A stretch of DNA of 64,000 nt from an uncultured Chitinophaga sp. Its GTDB lineage: Bacteria > Bacteroidota > Bacteroidia > Chitinophagales > Chitinophagaceae. The position numbers were made by a program, and so were the translations under genes. Position 1 is the stretch's first letter. The number at the start of each line of letters is the position of its first letter. Below are positions 54,170 through 62,984 of the stretch, piece after piece. A model generated the notes under the pieces. The model did not search any database. It saw only the letters and a program-made list of their open reading frames with translations, and was not told where the DNA came from. The stretch covers positions 1 through 64,000 of the forward strand of contig NZ_CABHOU010000076.1 in the NCBI RefSeq assembly GCF_902168175.1. The letters are read 5' to 3'.

Positions 54170-56755
54170 TTATACATCCGTGGTGATGTGCTGGCGCCGC
54201 TCCATTTGCAATTGTAGTGTTGGTGTAAAAAACAGTTTAATGCAGGTGCCCTGCTCGCTATCGATCGTCACATCGCCATCTATTTCGCTCGCCAGCCCGT
54301 GAATCAGTTTCAATCCCAGCCCTTTTCCTGTTTTGCCTTTCATGCCAATACCGTTATCTGCGATCAGCAGCTCTACATCTTTACTGGCCATGGGTTGCAG
54401 CCATACCCGTATGCGGTTGCTGTTGCGTTGGGAAGGAAAGGCATATTTGATCGCGTTGGTAATGGCCTCGTTGAGAATAAGCCCCAGCGGTATGGCCTGC
54501 GATACATCCACTTCTACGGGCGATACCTGTACGTCGAACTGAAGGTTTTGAGCGGCAGTGAAGCTGGTGCGCAGGTGTTCTATCAGTTCAGGCAGATAAA
54601 CGGCCATGTTGATGGAGGCCACGCTGGTTTCGCGGTATAATTTCTGGTGGATGAGCGACATGGCATACACGCGGTTACGGCTTTCGGTAATGGCCTGTAA
54701 TGCTTCATTATCCAGGTATCCGGATTGCGATTCCAGCAGGCTTACCACCGTTTGCAGGTTGTTTTTTACGCGGTGATGTACTTCCTGTAACAGCCATTCC
54801 TTTTCTTTCACCAGGTGTTGCAGTTTTTCATTCTTCTGGCTGATCTCTTTATTTTTTCTTTGTTTAGAGAAGTAAGAATTAACGATAAGGGCAAGGATAA
54901 GCAACAGCAGTACGATGGCGGATATGGTCGCATTGGTGATGATATTGGCCTGTCGCAACCTGGCTTGCTGCAACTCCGCATCTTTCTTTAAAAGCGACAT
55001 GTTTTTCTTCGTCAGTTCCAGGTTGATGGCTGCTTCGTTGGCCTGTGCCCTGGCTTGTTCCCGTCCGCTTTCTTCCACCATCAGCTTTAGGTTTACACGG
55101 TCCAGGTCTTTTTGCTGTAACATGGACTGCTGTTCCAGTAATAAGATGTTCTGTTTTTGGGCGAGCAGGTCGTGGTCTTTCTTTTCTGTTTCGTAAATTA
55201 TTTTGTACTCCTGTATCTGCCGCTGTTTGGCGGCGGTCATAATAGAGTCGTCAAGTTTTTTATTGGTCATCAGGTGGCGAATAGCACTGATGTAGTTGCC
55301 CGCAGCGGAATCGACCTTAAACATCATGTAATGGAAATGTGCTTCCGAATCAACTGCTATTCTTACATGCTTAGGGTTGTATTGCAGGTAGGGGCGGGCT
55401 TTGTCGTATTTCTCCCATTCCACGTAAAGCTGGCCCAGGTTCAGTCGCGCTACTGTTAGATCGGTGGGGTGGTGTTGCGAGAGCGATACCAGTTCCAGCG
55501 CGAGCTTCTCCGCTTTTTCATAATCCTTCATGTCGCGGTAAATATTTACCAGGATGCGTTTCACTGTGATATGCTCTTCCAGCGTACCTGGTGGATAATT
55601 TTTGGTCAGGGTCTGCATCAGGCGCAGCGCTTCCTGGTAACGCTGCATTTTACGCAGCGCCACGCACATCCCTTCTTTCACCGAATACAGGTGGTTGTGA
55701 TCGGGCGAGGGGCCAAGGTATGAAAGAGCTTCCTCATAACACTCCAGCGCTTTCTCATGTTCGCCCGTCATCCTGTATATTTCTCCGAGATTGCGATAGT
55801 ATTCATCCGCATGCGAAAACTCTTTGGTCTTCTGCATACACTTAATTGCTTCCTGGATGTAATACAGCTGCTGGTTTTTATTGCCTTTTGCAGCATTGAT
55901 CGTGGAGAGTGCCTTATAGATATGGTGCAGGTGCGGGTAGCCGCTCTTTTTATACGTTCCGGTAAGTGAAAGAAGCGTTTCTTCGTACACGCGCTGCTCC
56001 GGATTGTTAAAACCCAGGACGCCCATTACCTGTAGTGCGTTAAATTCTTCTGTAACATTTTTAATGCTGGCTGCGGTAGTTGCCGCCAGTTGCAGATAAT
56101 GAGCGGCACTATCCGCATTGTGGTATTCCGTTTCTTTAAAGGCATATTTCTCTGCGATGGTGCGATAGAGGGTAATCTGGCTGTTCCCGTTCAATGATCT
56201 GGCCCGTTCTTTCGCTTGATGGAGGTCGTTTCTTTCGATCATAACGAGGCTCTGCAGGAGCAGGCCATCTTCTATGAAAGAGGTTTTCCGTTGTAACCTG
56301 CCCAGCGTTATTTGTTCTGCTGAGTAACGGTCCGATATATCGAGGTCGTGCTTTTCACTATCGGGTTTCAAGGCATATCCCCACGCGACAATGCTCAGTA
56401 CTTCCAGTTTCGCCAGCGGGTAATTTTGCAGTTCAGGCAGGACCGTAGCCGCTTTATCCAGCTGATCGGCCTCCCTGAGCGCGAGTGTATACGATTTCGC
56501 TGCCTGCGCAAATAATTCCGGAAATGCGCTTTCTTTTGACAATTGCATTGCCTGTACGGCATGTTGCCTGGCCTTTTCCAGGTCAGAGGCGGCTTCGCCC
56601 GGTTTTAGCCGGTAAATATCGGAAGTATTAATGAGGGCGGTGATCCTGTCTTTATTGTTCTTCGTGGTATTCAGCGAATGCAACGGCGATTCCTGCCCGA
56701 AGCCCGGGAAGTATGTCATTAGCAAGGCCGTAATGATCTGCACAAGTCGTTTCAT
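54170..56755 (-). CDS. TPR-containing sensor histidine kinase of the HisKA_2 type
   Basis: 861 residues, signal peptide MKRLVQIITALLMTYFPGFGQ. About residues 30-490 form TPR repeats (ALECYEEALSYLGP, EYYRNLGEIYRMTGEHEKA), in the periplasm. A coiled-coil stretch (about 505-605) leads to one membrane helix (about 608-632). The DHp is HisKA_2-like, with LLQEVHHRVKNNLQTVVSLLESQ and the phospho-acceptor His at 660/661. The HATPase follows (LGLILNEAITNAIKYAF, ADNGIGMKGKTGKGLGLKLI). No receiver or output domain and no response regulator gene lie next to it, so the partner is elsewhere. Confidence 0.93.
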   Translation of the reverse strand: MKRLVQIITALLMTYFPGFGQESPLHSLNTTKNNKDRITALINTSDIYRLKPGEAASDLEKARQHAVQAMQLSKESAFPELFAQAAKSYTLALREADQLDKAATVLPELQNYPLAKLEVLSIVAWGYALKPDSEKHDLDISDRYSAEQITLGRLQRKTSFIEDGLLLQSLVMIERNDLHQAKERARSLNGNSQITLYRTIAEKYAFKETEYHNADSAAHYLQLAATTAASIKNVTEEFNALQVMGVLGFNNPEQRVYEETLLSLTGTYKKSGYPHLHHIYKALSTINAAKGNKNQQLYYIQEAIKCMQKTKEFSHADEYYRNLGEIYRMTGEHEKALECYEEALSYLGPSPDHNHLYSVKEGMCVALRKMQRYQEALRLMQTLTKNYPPGTLEEHITVKRILVNIYRDMKDYEKAEKLALELVSLSQHHPTDLTVARLNLGQLYVEWEKYDKARPYLQYNPKHVRIAVDSEAHFHYMMFKVDSAAGNYISAIRHLMTNKKLDDSIMTAAKQRQIQEYKIIYETEKKDHDLLAQKQNILLLEQQSMLQQKDLDRVNLKLMVEESGREQARAQANEAAINLELTKKNMSLLKKDAELQQARLRQANIITNATISAIVLLLLILALIVNSYFSKQRKNKEISQKNEKLQHLVKEKEWLLQEVHHRVKNNLQTVVSLLESQSGYLDNEALQAITESRNRVYAMSLIHQKLYRETSVASINMAVYLPELIEHLRTSFTAAQNLQFDVQVSPVEVDVSQAIPLGLILNEAITNAIKYAFPSQRNSNRIRVWLQPMASKDVELLIADNGIGMKGKTGKGLGLKLIHGLASEIDGDVTIDSEQGTCIKLFFTPTLQLQMERRQHITTDV

Positions 56756-56915
56756 GATATTGCGGTTGTTGGGGCCACATATAATGGAGCAGGTATAACG
56801 GTGTTGCGTAATTTGGATGAATGTGGGCCTAAAGATAGGCGTTTCGCCGCTTTCTTTTCTTGTGCCGGTACGATTGTGCCTGGCTGTATGCTATTTTTTG
56901 TTGTATATCCGGTAA

Positions 56916-57743
56916 TTATTTCAGCTTCTTCATCACCTTCACCAGTTCATCTGCAATAATTTTATAACCCTTATCGGAGGGGTGCAGCCCGTCGTAGGTA
57001 AGGTCTATCGCTTCCATGGGATAAGGATATTCGTCCGTATCGGGATTAAAAGCTTTGTCAATAAAGTCGGGGTAGGAGTAATTTACGTACTGGCCGGTTG
57101 TTACGTCCTTTAAGCGTTTGTATTTTACCAGTTTGTTTAGGGGCAGGCTGCGGTGGTGGTACAGGTCAATCACTTTAAAATGCTCGTACCTGCCAATGCT
57201 GTCTACTGCCGCCACTACCTGTTCCAGGCTTTGCCCGTTCTTTTCTTTGTACGATCCCCAGGCGTTGTTTTTCATGTTGCCGAAATATACAAAGTCTACC
57301 CGCTGCATGGGTGTAATTAGAATGATTTGTGCCTTGGGATTAAGGCTGCGCAGTTTACCGGTGATGGTGCGGAAGGCGCCATATACGGTGGTGTTGCCTG
57401 TGCTATCTTTATAATCCCTGAAACTGCCGATGGGCTGGCCGCTCCACCAGTCATTCGTGCCCAGGAATACGGTGTATACATCTGCTTTCTGCAGACCCAG
57501 TTTATCTATTTCTTTGGCGATGCGTACGGCCGTCCAGCCATTGTGGCCCTGGTTGATGTAGTGTAGCCATGGCAGGCGGGCAGTAACGAGCGTCATATAA
57601 CCTTTGGTAACACGGTTGCCGGTTTCGGGCAAATGATCGTTAAGGTACGTGATGGAGTCGCCGATGGCTACCCAGGTTTTTTCTTTTTTAGTAAAGGAAA
57701 CCAGGAGGATGAAGATGGCGGGCAGTAATAGCAGTTTTTTCAT
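56916..57743 (-). CDS. SGNH/GDSL-family hydrolase (candidate esterase)
   Basis: 275 residues, signal peptide MKKLLLLPAIFILLVSF. SGNH blocks: nucleophile Ser30 in VAIGDSITY, Gly in the HNGWT region, Asn in FLGTNDWW and Asp/His in DGLHPSDKGYKI. It is probably a secreted or periplasmic acyl/acetyl esterase, possibly deacetylating polysaccharide. Its start lies one base from the stop of the DUF92 gene, so the two are translationally close. Confidence 0.88.
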   Translation of the reverse strand: MKKLLLLPAIFILLVSFTKKEKTWVAIGDSITYLNDHLPETGNRVTKGYMTLVTARLPWLHYINQGHNGWTAVRIAKEIDKLGLQKADVYTVFLGTNDWWSGQPIGSFRDYKDSTGNTTVYGAFRTITGKLRSLNPKAQIILITPMQRVDFVYFGNMKNNAWGSYKEKNGQSLEQVVAAVDSIGRYEHFKVIDLYHHRSLPLNKLVKYKRLKDVTTGQYVNYSYPDFIDKAFNPDTDEYPYPMEAIDLTYDGLHPSDKGYKIIADELVKVMKKLK

Positions 57744-57744
57744 A

Positions 57745-58434
57745 CTAGTTTGTTTGATGGAACAGAATATAGGCGAGCAGTATGGCGGCTGCTGTATTTA
57801 AGAAGTTAACGGCATTATTGCCGATGATGTTTTTACGTTCGAGCGTGGCACCCAGCAGCGAGTCTGCAAGATTGCCCGCTACACCGGCAACACCAATTAT
57901 CCATATGTGATGTTGTAAACCAAGGGTTATGCCATATACGGCGGCCAGTAAAAAGGAGCCTGCGGTGCCGAGCAGTGTGCCTTCCAGGCTTACTACGCCG
58001 TCCAGGCCTTTCACATCTTTGCGAAAAGTGACGATATTATAGAAGTGTTTCCCGTATAGCACACCCAGCTCGGAAGATAAAGTGTCGGCCGTGGCAGAAG
58101 CGAGGCTGGCGGCAACAAGCAGCAACAGCAGTTCTTCGTAGTTTGGGAAAAAGAAAGCCAGTGCGCCCATAACAGCTGCTACACCTCCATTGGCAAATAC
58201 CTGTCCGGCCGTACGTTTTTGGGGATGCTGCCCCCTGGATTTTTCGCTTTTGCGGTGTGCTGTGGCCCAGGTGCCCAGCAGGAAAAACAATCCAAGAAAG
58301 GTAATGCCTTTGTACCCGGTGCCAATGTATACGAGCGCGCCTGTAATACAAGCCGCCAAAGCGGCCGTTGGAGTGAGTTTCCCGGATTTGATAGTGATCA
58401 GGGCAAAAGCTGCCAGCAGCACAACGAATATCAT
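57745..58434 (-). CDS. DUF92 (TMEM19-like) integral membrane protein
   Basis: 229 residues, about six membrane helices. DUF92 landmarks: GKLTPTAALAACITGALVYIGTGYKGITFL, RTAGQVFANGGVAA, ATADTLSSELGVLYGK and GNLADSLLGATLERK. Plant and cyanobacterial members include phytyl-phosphate kinase VTE6, so a CTP- or nucleotide-dependent isoprenoid-phosphate kinase is possible. It precedes the SGNH hydrolase by one base. Confidence 0.88.
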   Translation of the reverse strand: MIFVVLLAAFALITIKSGKLTPTAALAACITGALVYIGTGYKGITFLGLFFLLGTWATAHRKSEKSRGQHPQKRTAGQVFANGGVAAVMGALAFFFPNYEELLLLLVAASLASATADTLSSELGVLYGKHFYNIVTFRKDVKGLDGVVSLEGTLLGTAGSFLLAAVYGITLGLQHHIWIIGVAGVAGNLADSLLGATLERKNIIGNNAVNFLNTAAAILLAYILFHQTN

Positions 58435-58616
58435 AATGGAGGTAAGGTGGCTATTTGAGCTGTAAAGCTAGCATTTTACGGTTTTGTTTGTTATTCTCTT
58501 TAATAACGATTGTATCTTTTTTCCGTGCCTAAGTTTGGATGAATTGGGTAAGCAATCAACCGGACAGGCGTTTTTCAAACTTCGCTTAAAGACTATCTGA
58601 AGCCTTCTTAAATGAT

Positions 58617-58648
58617 AAAAGGGGCCTGATTAGCAGGCTATACCTTTC
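58617..58648 (-). terminator. Rho-independent terminator after the MG2-type gene
   Basis: Minus-strand AGG..GCCTG pairs with CAGGC..CCT around CTAAT and runs into TTTTAT, 14 bases past the stop. Confidence 0.65.
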
Positions 58649-58661
58649 GTTGGTGCAACCT

Positions 58662-61073
58662 TTATTCGTTAGCCACCCGGAACCAGGTCCGCCCGCTCAT
58701 GAGACCTTTGGTGCTGAATCCCTCGGTAATCAATACAAATCTGCCTGCCAGGTCGTTTGTATAAAAGCTCAGGTTCAATTCCCCATTCTCATTTATCATT
58801 ACGCCATGGTTCCAGTATACGGTGGTGAACAATTCCTGTTCGGGGGGACTGGAATTGGCATAGTCGGTTACATAAAATTCTTTGGCATACCAGGTGGCAT
58901 GAAATCTTTTCATGAAACCATTGTTTTCCGCACTGTCGCGTGCGCAGGACTTATACGTAACGAAACCGCTGGCTCCGGCGCCGGTGCCGTTGTAACGGTA
59001 ACGCATGCCACTTTCCGGTTTGGTGCCGTAAGGGTGGTTGCGGCAGTTAAGTACATTGTACATACAAACCCAGTCGTTGCAATCCTTACTGCGGAATTCG
59101 TCCAGGTAATTATCTGAATTACGCGATTTTACCACTACCTCCTTTAGCATCGATTTCATTTTCAGTTTTTCTTCCGAAGAAAGGATGTCTTCTCTCAGTG
59201 CCTGGAACGGAATGTAAACTTCGGCGAGGCGCGCGTTTAATGTGTCGAGCGGACTATCACTCAGGTCGATGCTATAGTCCTGTAAGATCGTTCGCTTTTG
59301 TCCGCCCAGCGCCGTTATAGCGACTTTACTGTCTGCTGGTCCGCGGAGGTATTCATGAGGTATAGTGAACCTGCCTGCTGAGTCGGTGACCATTAAGTTG
59401 CTGCTTTTCTCCGCGATGATCATAAAGCTGGAGGGCCGGGTGAGCGGTTTGTTCCGCAGTAAAACCTGGCCCTGGAGGTCGGTGCTATACTGTATAGAAG
59501 GAGGAAGAGGGGGCGTTTCGGGCCGATAACGTGTCCAGCATTTGGTGAGCAGCAGTTCTTCCATTTGCTGTTCATTATCAAAAAAACGGTACGCAGGAAG
59601 CACGGTAGGAACCGGGAGGTGTTGCTCAAAGTAATAGTACCGGTCAATGTCGCGGAAGCGGGTGGTGTCTACACGTTTATCCAGCGCCAGTCCTACAGAT
59701 ATAAATCCGCTTACAGGCGCGCCCGTGGCGTCGGTTACTTTTATTTTTACCTGTACTTTGGAACGGGTATGGTATTGAGAGGAATCGGTAGTAATGTTTA
59801 CGAACAACCGCCGGCTGTTGTGGCACATCACGGCTCTTTCGGCTACGGGAATGCCTTCGGTATTGAAAATGGTAACCGTGGCAAGTCCGCGTGGTACCTC
59901 GTTCAGTGGGAGTTTAAGCCTCGCCGCGCCGTTGGGTAAAGCTATTTTGCCAGAAAAGAAAATGTCGTGGTAGTTGTGCAGCACCAGGTAACAAAGGCTG
60001 TCGCTTTCGGGTGCGCTGAGGGTGACGGGCAGCGTATCTTCCACCAGTCCTTTTTCTATGTACAAGCTAAAGCCATCTGCCAACACAGGCGGAAAGTTTG
60101 GGGTGATGGGGAGTTTACGGTCCCGCAGCATTACTGAATACTTTATGCCCTGTTGTGGTAGAAAGTAAAACCAGCCCCGCCCGGAGGTGTTTGAGGAAAA
60201 CCTGGTTATTTCTTCACCATCGGCGAGTAATACGCCCTGGGTCGATACTGCGCTCCCGTTCTCCGCAATTTCAAAAGCCACCCTGGCCCGCTTTCCGTGT
60301 ACAAGGTTACCGCCTTCGGGAAACAATTTTACTGTGAGTGGGCTACTGGTAGTTACCGGGATGCGTGTTTTCTTTGTTTCCGTGCCATACCTGGCGGTGA
60401 TATCCATTACCAGTTCGCTTTTCGCATTCTTAAGCGGCAAAGTTAATGGCACTTCGCCCCATATATCTGTCTTGCGGCGACCGGAGTCGAGCAGGCGGTT
60501 GCCACTGTACAGGGCGTATATAAAGTCATCTTTGGCGGAAGGTTTCTGTTCAAAGTTGGTCACTTTGTATTTCAGCTTCAATGTATCGCTGTTACTGCCT
60601 GCCACGCTGAGATCCGTGATATTAACCCGGTTCTTTTCCTGCGGCCGCACACTTATTACCTGCTGGTATACTTCCTGGCGCTGTTCTTCAAGGTAGCTGT
60701 TGGTATAAGCCAGTAACCTGTATTCGCCGCTCTCCAGGCTGTCGGGCAACATAAGGCTGCCCTGGCTAATGAATTTTTCCAATACGTACTGCTCGCGTAT
60801 CAACACCTTTTTCTTCATAGGATCGGTGAGGCACACGTACAGCGTATGGTCCTGTTGCGCATTGCCGTTAATCAGGTAAGCGGTGAACCAGATGTTCTCA
60901 TTTTGCACGTAAATGGTTTTGTCCATATGCAGGAATACGGATGGGAGCAGGCGTACCCCGCTTTTTTCACCAAAGCGCACAACTATACTGTCGAGGGCGG
61001 GCGACTGTTGCTGAGCTTGTGCTGCCAGCGACAAAAATAGTATCGGGTAAATAAGCAGAACCAGGGAACGCAT
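58662..61073 (-). CDS. Large exported protein with MG2-like domains
   Basis: 803 residues, signal peptide MRSLVLLIYPILFLSLAAQA. The N-terminal region (about 40-145: LHMDKTIYVQNENIWFTAYLING ... GEYRLLAYTNSYLEEQ) is the macroglobulin MG2-like pattern common in Bacteroidota exported proteins. Further beta-sandwiches follow (PVSGFISVGLALDKRVDT). No protease bait or thioester motif is visible. The C-terminus (NGELNLSFYTNDLAGRFVLITEGF) is another beta-domain. Such proteins are often annotated as TonB-receptor-related or carboxypeptidase-regulatory proteins; the function is unclear. A terminator separates it from the SusD gene upstream. Confidence 0.8.
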   Translation of the reverse strand: MRSLVLLIYPILFLSLAAQAQQQSPALDSIVVRFGEKSGVRLLPSVFLHMDKTIYVQNENIWFTAYLINGNAQQDHTLYVCLTDPMKKKVLIREQYVLEKFISQGSLMLPDSLESGEYRLLAYTNSYLEEQRQEVYQQVISVRPQEKNRVNITDLSVAGSNSDTLKLKYKVTNFEQKPSAKDDFIYALYSGNRLLDSGRRKTDIWGEVPLTLPLKNAKSELVMDITARYGTETKKTRIPVTTSSPLTVKLFPEGGNLVHGKRARVAFEIAENGSAVSTQGVLLADGEEITRFSSNTSGRGWFYFLPQQGIKYSVMLRDRKLPITPNFPPVLADGFSLYIEKGLVEDTLPVTLSAPESDSLCYLVLHNYHDIFFSGKIALPNGAARLKLPLNEVPRGLATVTIFNTEGIPVAERAVMCHNSRRLFVNITTDSSQYHTRSKVQVKIKVTDATGAPVSGFISVGLALDKRVDTTRFRDIDRYYYFEQHLPVPTVLPAYRFFDNEQQMEELLLTKCWTRYRPETPPLPPSIQYSTDLQGQVLLRNKPLTRPSSFMIIAEKSSNLMVTDSAGRFTIPHEYLRGPADSKVAITALGGQKRTILQDYSIDLSDSPLDTLNARLAEVYIPFQALREDILSSEEKLKMKSMLKEVVVKSRNSDNYLDEFRSKDCNDWVCMYNVLNCRNHPYGTKPESGMRYRYNGTGAGASGFVTYKSCARDSAENNGFMKRFHATWYAKEFYVTDYANSSPPEQELFTTVYWNHGVMINENGELNLSFYTNDLAGRFVLITEGFSTKGLMSGRTWFRVANE

Positions 61074-61133
61074 CCACCAAAATAATAAAATGATTTTACA
61101 AGTGCCAGCCGCATTTCGTGTGGCCCTAACAGA

Positions 61134-61160
61134 AAGGCCGCAGCAAATGCTACGGCCTGC
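61134..61160 (-). terminator. Rho-independent terminator after the third SusD
   Basis: Minus-strand AGGCCGTAGC pairs with GCTGCGGCCT (one wobble) around ATTT and ends TTTCT. It places the MG2-type gene in a separate transcript. Confidence 0.72.
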
Positions 61161-61181
61161 ACACTTAAAACGCTGGATGAC

Positions 61182-62951
61182 TTACCACCCGGGGTTTTGG
61201 ATCAATGTTGAACTTTTATTCACCTCATCTTCAGAAAAAGGGGAGAAGTACATTTTAGGTTTGGAGAACACTGCATTTATTACAGTTTGGCTGGTGTAAG
61301 TATAGGTACCATTGGTTTGCCTGGTTACCATCATGCCGCGAATAGGTACGTTTTCGGTTACCTCTGCGGTTTTCCACCGACGTGTATCGTAGTACCAGTG
61401 GCCTTCATAGGCAAATTCCACTTCACGCTCATTGCGTATTACGGCGCGCATTTCTTCTTTGGTCATACCGTTTTTAAGACCGTAAAGATTATCGGTGCCC
61501 GGTAAAATGCCTGCACGTTTGCGTATGGCGATCACCTGGTCGTACACGTCCTGGGTAGCGCCACTAAACTCGTTCAGCGCTTCTGCATAACCGAGTAGTA
61601 TTTCTGCATAACGGATAATAGGATAAACCCTGCTTTGATTGGTGCCGGGAGCAATGGAATCATTGGCCATTTTACGGGCGTAGTAGCCAGTCCTGGTACG
61701 GTACGATTGCAATCCGTCGTAGGTTACAACACCCGTAGCAGCGTTCTTGTAAATGTCCACCGGGTCCATTTTTTTTGTGCTGTTGTAGAATACGGTGGCC
61801 CCGTTGTGAATAATGCTGTAGTAGAAGCGCGGATCGCGCCTATTGTAAGGGTTGTTAGCATCATATCCGGAAGATGGGTCGGTAATGGGTTTGCCATTTG
61901 CCATGCCGAATGCTTCCACCAGGTTTTGCGTAGGGGTACTGTAACCGCCGCCGGTGCTGCGGGTAACAGGGAAACGGGCCGATTCAAGCGCGGTCCCGGC
62001 AGCGATCATGTATGGATAAATATATTCGCTGTTCTTTCTCAGCAAAAATACTTTCCAGAAACCGTGGCCCGCACGGGTGGTATTGTCTTCGTATAATGAG
62101 TACTGGTTCAGGTCCATTACGGCTTTGCAGGCATCGGCAGCCTTTTTCCAAAGGTTGGCATCGTAGCTGGCAGAATAAGCAATAAGCGGGGTAAGGCCTG
62201 GCTCATCCACCGCAGGACTGCCGTTGTACAGCGGACTGGCGGCATGTACCAGCATACGGGCTTTGAGTGCCAGGCACATGCCTTTCGTAATGTGGCCGTA
62301 GTCCGATGGTTGCTGCTCACCGGCATTGGGAAGGTCGACAGCAGCCTTGTCGCACTCGGTGGCAATATAGTCGATGCAATCTTTAAACGTATTCCTGATC
62401 ACCTTTACATCGTCGGTAATGCCGTACACGGTATCGCCCACCATCTTTACCCCGCCATAGTACCTTACCAGCTGGGCATAATAGAATGCGCGGAGAAAAC
62501 GTGCTTCCGCTGTGGTTTTTACCTGCATGGCTGGCGACAATGGTGTGCCACCTACCTTTTTCATGTATTGATTCAATGCACGGATCTTAGCGTAATAGGT
62601 AGTATAATACCGGTTGCTATGATAGTTTTTGGGGGTAGATGCCGCCTGGATGAAAGTTGCCTGTGGATCACTATAAAATGAAACAGAGTGGGTAGTAAGA
62701 TCTTCCAGCGACGCGTAATCGTTACCGGTAGGTGTTATAATAAATGTATAACGCATCGGGATGATATCCTGCCCGGTGAAAGCGTATGCATTGTTCAGGA
62801 AAGCCAGTGTTTGCGCACTGTCTGCAAACACAATATCCTCCGTAAGCGCCTCGGTTTGCCTGGCATCCAGGAAATCCTTCTTTGCACACGATGCCAATAG
62901 CATACTGCCGCCGAGCGCAAGGGCCGTAATATTAAAAATATGTTTCAGCAT
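61182..62951 (-). CDS. SusD/RagB-like surface glycan-binding lipoprotein (third pair)
   Basis: 589 residues from ATG 62951 (MLKHIFNITALALGGSMLLASCAKKDFLD, lipobox LLASC). A TTG at 62960 three codons earlier is rejected. SusD motifs: VKTTAEARFLRAFYYAQLVRYYGG, ALKARMLVHAASPLYN, IIRYAEILLGYAEALNEF and IRNEREVEFAYEGHWYYDTRRW. It pairs with the SusC 33 bases upstream on the minus strand. No ECF/FecR or HTCS gene for this pair lies in the window; it may sit beyond the right edge. Confidence 0.95.
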   Translation of the reverse strand: MLKHIFNITALALGGSMLLASCAKKDFLDARQTEALTEDIVFADSAQTLAFLNNAYAFTGQDIIPMRYTFIITPTGNDYASLEDLTTHSVSFYSDPQATFIQAASTPKNYHSNRYYTTYYAKIRALNQYMKKVGGTPLSPAMQVKTTAEARFLRAFYYAQLVRYYGGVKMVGDTVYGITDDVKVIRNTFKDCIDYIATECDKAAVDLPNAGEQQPSDYGHITKGMCLALKARMLVHAASPLYNGSPAVDEPGLTPLIAYSASYDANLWKKAADACKAVMDLNQYSLYEDNTTRAGHGFWKVFLLRKNSEYIYPYMIAAGTALESARFPVTRSTGGGYSTPTQNLVEAFGMANGKPITDPSSGYDANNPYNRRDPRFYYSIIHNGATVFYNSTKKMDPVDIYKNAATGVVTYDGLQSYRTRTGYYARKMANDSIAPGTNQSRVYPIIRYAEILLGYAEALNEFSGATQDVYDQVIAIRKRAGILPGTDNLYGLKNGMTKEEMRAVIRNEREVEFAYEGHWYYDTRRWKTAEVTENVPIRGMMVTRQTNGTYTYTSQTVINAVFSKPKMYFSPFSEDEVNKSSTLIQNPGW

Positions 62952-62984
62952 ATAATGCAATGTTTAAGGTTGATGTATGGAGTT

